Source of the DNA: JASHPR01 sp963815375
GTDB taxonomy: Bacteria > Actinomycetota > Actinomycetes > Streptosporangiales > Streptosporangiaceae
DNA length: 64,000 bases
NCBI GenBank assembly: GCA_963815375.1
Contig: CAWFGX010000004.1
Location: forward strand, 496,001 to 560,000
Direction: 5' to 3'
In this document: positions 61,166 through 64,000 of the stretch, piece by piece
Layout of the letters: the number at the start of each line of letters is the position of its first letter
Numbering within the stretch: the stretch's first letter is position 1
The notes under the pieces: generated by a model
What the model was told of the DNA's origin: nothing
The model's input: only the letters and a program-made list of their open reading frames with translations
Database searches by the model: none
Made by a program: the position numbers and the translations under genes

Positions 61166-64000
61166 TCAGCGCGGTCCGGCCAGCCGGTCAATCGCGGCCA
61201 GGACCCGCTTCTCGGACACCGGGCCCGGCGTGCCCAGCACCTGGGCGAACAAGCTGACCCGCAGCTCCTCGATCATCCAGCGCACCGCCCGGACGTCGGC
61301 GTCAGCGCGCCGCTCAGGCGCAAGCCGCTCCACGGCCTGCTGGTAGGCGCCGGCGACCCTGTGCACGGCGGCCATCCGCTCGGCGTCGCGGCCGGGGCTC
61401 TCCCCCATCGTGTCCAGCCGGCGGCTGATCGCGCGCAGGTACCGAACCAAATCTGGCAGCCGGGCGAGCCCGTTCTCGCTGACGAACCCCGGATAGATCA
61501 GTGCGCCGAACTGGGCCCGTGCGTCGGCGACCGCCGCGGCTGCTGCCGGGCCAGCAGCGCGCCCCAGCCGGGCCTCGGCCTCGTGGGCCGTCTCCAGGAC
61601 CCGCGCAGCAGCGTCCACCGCCCGGGAGGTTGTCAGCGGCAGCTCCGGCCGCGCCCGCGACACCAGGTCCGCGAAGGCGTCCGCGTCCCAGGCTGGGCCG
61701 CCGGCGTCCGCGATCACCTGGTCGGCCGCGCAGGCCACGCAGTCGTCCAGCAGGGCGATGATGCCCGGGTACGGGCTGCGGGTCATCGCCAGCTTCGCCT
61801 CGTTCGGCAGCCGGTCGGCGATCGAGCGCACGCCGGACGGCACCTGCAGCAGGAGCAGCCGGCGGGTGCCGCCCAGCATGGCCTGGTCTGCTTCCGCCCT
61901 CGTGGCGAACAGCTGGACGTCGACCGCGTTCTTCGCATCGACGAGGGCTGGGTAGGCCACCACCTCGCCGCGCGTGATGACGCGCGGCAGCGAGCCGATC
62001 GTCCAGTCCCGCAGCCCGGTCCGGATGATCCCCCCGGCCGCCTCGGTGATCAGCTGCTGCAGCCGGGGCTGCAGCAGCTGCCGCAGCTCGCCGATGTCCT
62101 TGCCGCTGGCCAGCTCGCGGCCGTCGTCCATGACCCGGAACGTCATGCGCAGGTGCTCAGGCAGCTTCCGCGGATCCCACGCCTCGCGCGGGATCCGCAC
62201 GCCGCTGATGCGGCCCAGTTCGGCGCTCAGCGCGTCGAGCAGGTCACCGTGTGGCTCGCCCAGCCGGGCGACGACCGTGCGGGCCGTGTCCGGTGCCGGA
62301 ACGAAGGCGCGGCGCAGTTCCTTTGGCAGCGACCGGATCAGCTCGGTGACCAGTTCTTCCCGCCGGCCGGGTACCTGCCAGCCGAACTCCTCCGCGTTCA
62401 CCTGGGCCAGGCCGGCCAGCGGGATGTCGACGGTCACCCCGTCGCCCGGCTCGCCGGGAGCGAACTCGTAGGACAGGGCAAGCCCGTCCCACTGCCGGGG
62501 ATAGTCAGCGGGACGGATCTGGTCGCCGTCCGGCCGCAGCAGGTCTGCCTGGGTGAGCGTGAGCAGGTCCGGGTCAGCGGCGCGGGTCTTCTTCCACCAG
62601 GTGTCGAAATGCCTGGCCGAGGTCACGTCCCTGGGAATCCGCCGGTCGTAGAAGTCGAACAGCGCGGTGTCGTCGGCGACGAGCCCACGCCGCCGGGCGC
62701 GGTCCTCCAGGCCTGCGGCTTCGGCCAGCAGCTGCTGGTTGCGGCGGAAGAACTCGTGCCGGGTCTGCCAGTCGCCCTCCACCAGCGCGCCGGTGATGAA
62801 CAGCTCCCGCGCCGCTGCCGGGTCGACCCGCCCGTAACTGATCTTGCGCTGGGTCACGATCGGCAGGCCAAACAGGCTTACTTTCTCGAACGCGACAGCG
62901 GCTCCCGCCCTCGCATCCCAATGTGGCTCGCTGTAGCTGCGCCGGACCAGGTGCTGGGCCAGAGGCTCTGCCCATTCGGGCTGGATGCGTGCCGCAGTCC
63001 TGGCCCATAGCCGGGACGTCTCGACCAGCTCAGCGGCCATCACCCACTCCGGCGGCTTCCGGGCGAGCGCCGAGTCCGGGAAGATCGCGAACCTGGCGCC
63101 ACGGGCCCCGGTGAACTCGGTCGGCCCGCGGCGTCTGCGTTCCTGCGCCTGACCGGCCCGCTTCAGTTCTGTGTCCTTCATCCCGATCTGCGACAGCAGC
63201 CCGGCCAGCAGCGACATGTGCACACGGTCAGCCAGGTCTGCCGGTTGCGGGGAGCCGTGGCGGGCGCCGGTTTCCCCCCGGGCCGCCTCGCGAAGCTGGC
63301 CGTGCACGTCCTGCCATTCCCGGATCCGCAGGTAATGCAGGTATTCGCGGCGGCACAGACGGCGGAATGCTGACGCCGACAGTTCGCCCTGCCGATCGTT
63401 CAGATAATTCCAGAGGTTGAGCAGCGTGAGGAAATCCGACCCCGGCTCGGCGAAGCGGGCGTGCATCGCGTCGGCGGCCTCGCGGGCGTCGGCGGGCCGC
63501 TCCCGGGGGTCCTGGATGGACAGCGCTGAGGTGATCACCAGCACCTCGGGCAGGCAGCCGTTCTTGCCTGCCTCCAGGATCATCCGGCCCAGGCGCGGGT
63601 CGGCCGGCAGCCGAGCCAGTTTCCGGCCCGTGCCAGTGAGCCGGGCCGGGCCCTGGCCTGGCTCGAGCGCACCGAGCTCCTCCAGCAGACGGACGCCGTC
63701 GGCGATGCTCCGGGAATCCGGCGGGTCCATAAACGGGAAGTCAGCGACCTCGCCCAGCCCAAGCGCCGCAGCCTGCAGGATCACCGACGCGAGGCTGGTG
63801 CGCAGGATCTCCGGGTCGGTGAACTCCGGCCGCGAGACGAAGTCCTCCTCGCTGTAGAGCCGGATGCAGATGCCGTCGGACGTCCGGCCGCAGCGGCCCT
63901 TGCGCTGGTCCGCCGACGCCCGGGAGATCCGCTCGATCGGCAGCCGCTGCACCTTGGTGCGCTGGCTGTACCGGGAGATCCGCGCGGTGCCCGGGTCGAC
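61166..64000 (-). CDS. hrpA: ATP-dependent RNA helicase HrpA, C-terminal part (5' end outside the window)
   Basis: The visible ~945 residues begin with VDPGTARISRYSQRTKVQRL and IERISRASADQRKGRCGRTS, the DEAH helicase motif VI. The winged-helix and helicase-associated (HA2) region follows (FTDPEILRTSLASVILQAAA; ARLPADPRLGRMILEA), then an OB-fold-like part and the long DUF3418 C-terminal domain typical of HrpA. The 5' end with motifs I-V lies beyond the window. HrpA helicases act on mRNA processing and ribosome rescue. It ends 105 bp before the divergent... same-strand DUF4157 gene, so the effector has room for its own promoter. Confidence 0.93.
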   Translation of the reverse strand, partial: VDPGTARISRYSQRTKVQRLPIERISRASADQRKGRCGRTSDGICIRLYSEEDFVSRPEFTDPEILRTSLASVILQAAALGLGEVADFPFMDPPDSRSIADGVRLLEELGALEPGQGPARLTGTGRKLARLPADPRLGRMILEAGKNGCLPEVLVITSALSIQDPRERPADAREAADAMHARFAEPGSDFLTLLNLWNYLNDRQGELSASAFRRLCRREYLHYLRIREWQDVHGQLREAARGETGARHGSPQPADLADRVHMSLLAGLLSQIGMKDTELKRAGQAQERRRRGPTEFTGARGARFAIFPDSALARKPPEWVMAAELVETSRLWARTAARIQPEWAEPLAQHLVRRSYSEPHWDARAGAAVAFEKVSLFGLPIVTQRKISYGRVDPAAARELFITGALVEGDWQTRHEFFRRNQQLLAEAAGLEDRARRRGLVADDTALFDFYDRRIPRDVTSARHFDTWWKKTRAADPDLLTLTQADLLRPDGDQIRPADYPRQWDGLALSYEFAPGEPGDGVTVDIPLAGLAQVNAEEFGWQVPGRREELVTELIRSLPKELRRAFVPAPDTARTVVARLGEPHGDLLDALSAELGRISGVRIPREAWDPRKLPEHLRMTFRVMDDGRELASGKDIGELRQLLQPRLQQLITEAAGGIIRTGLRDWTIGSLPRVITRGEVVAYPALVDAKNAVDVQLFATRAEADQAMLGGTRRLLLLQVPSGVRSIADRLPNEAKLAMTRSPYPGIIALLDDCVACAADQVIADAGGPAWDADAFADLVSRARPELPLTTSRAVDAAARVLETAHEAEARLGRAAGPAAAAAVADARAQFGALIYPGFVSENGLARLPDLVRYLRAISRRLDTMGESPGRDAERMAAVHRVAGAYQQAVERLAPERRADADVRAVRWMIEELRVSLFAQVLGTPGPVSEKRVLAAIDRLAGPR

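Overview
The window is high-GC actinobacterial chromosome, roughly 70 percent G+C by eye and dense with short or overlapping intergenic junctions. Actinobacterial markers are rbpA, whiA, a garA/ftsR block next to gcvP, and the gene order uvrC-rapZ-yvcK-whiA followed by gap-pgk-tpiA-secG-rbpA. I cannot name the species. A filamentous actinomycete of the Streptomycetales or Streptosporangiales type is a reasonable inference.

Layout. 1-4.5 kb is accessory: a small partial gene, a short sigma-70-like gene, an HTH/NB-ARC/TPR regulator and an unknown gene. 4.55-8.04 kb is a 3,484-bp mobile element with 20-bp perfect terminal inverted repeats and an ACT target duplication. It carries a MerR/ABC-ATPase/permease cassette plus a frameshifted DDE transposase. 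It sits inside an already decayed aminoglycoside/hydroxyurea-type kinase gene, whose reading frame is restored if the element is removed on paper. 8.3-18.4 kb is the conserved housekeeping block (rbpA, secG, glycolysis, whiA, yvcK, rapZ, uvrC), with a repeat-tailed membrane protein between gap and whiA. 18.4-25.4 kb holds an HpnB-like glycosyltransferase, gcvP under a glycine riboswitch, two MerR regulators (one FtsR), a bifunctional-nuclease-family protein and a GarA-like FHA protein.

25.7-32.5 kb is a tightly coupled six-gene minus-strand operon: BpsA-like aminopropyltransferase, GNAT acetyltransferase, FkbH-like HAD protein, acyl carrier protein, eukaryotic-type cardiolipin synthase and a GDP-mannose pyrophosphorylase-like protein. 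Every junction overlaps by 1-7 nt. A divergent speD would supply decarboxylated SAM to the BpsA-like enzyme. This combination is one of the best candidates for an undescribed pathway.

32.5-49.4 kb is mixed metabolism: a MetE-like methyltransferase, CcdA, an LLM-SCP2 fusion, a globin-reductase, a dienelactone hydrolase, thyX, a trpE-trpG fusion with a Trp-Trp leader peptide and attenuator, a tricorn-type protease, an ornithine-cyclodeaminase-like gene, ftsH and a DUF1003 gene. 49.4-59.6 kb has a fused Fe-S/molybdopterin dehydrogenase, a THUMP-type methyltransferase, two lipoproteins that appear to start at ATC and ATT codons, a frameshifted CoA-transferase and a PabB-PabC-PabA triple fusion. 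59.5-61.1 kb encodes a DUF4157 (eCIS-core) protein fused to a kinase-like domain whose DNA is markedly lower in G+C, a candidate secreted effector. The window ends inside hrpA.
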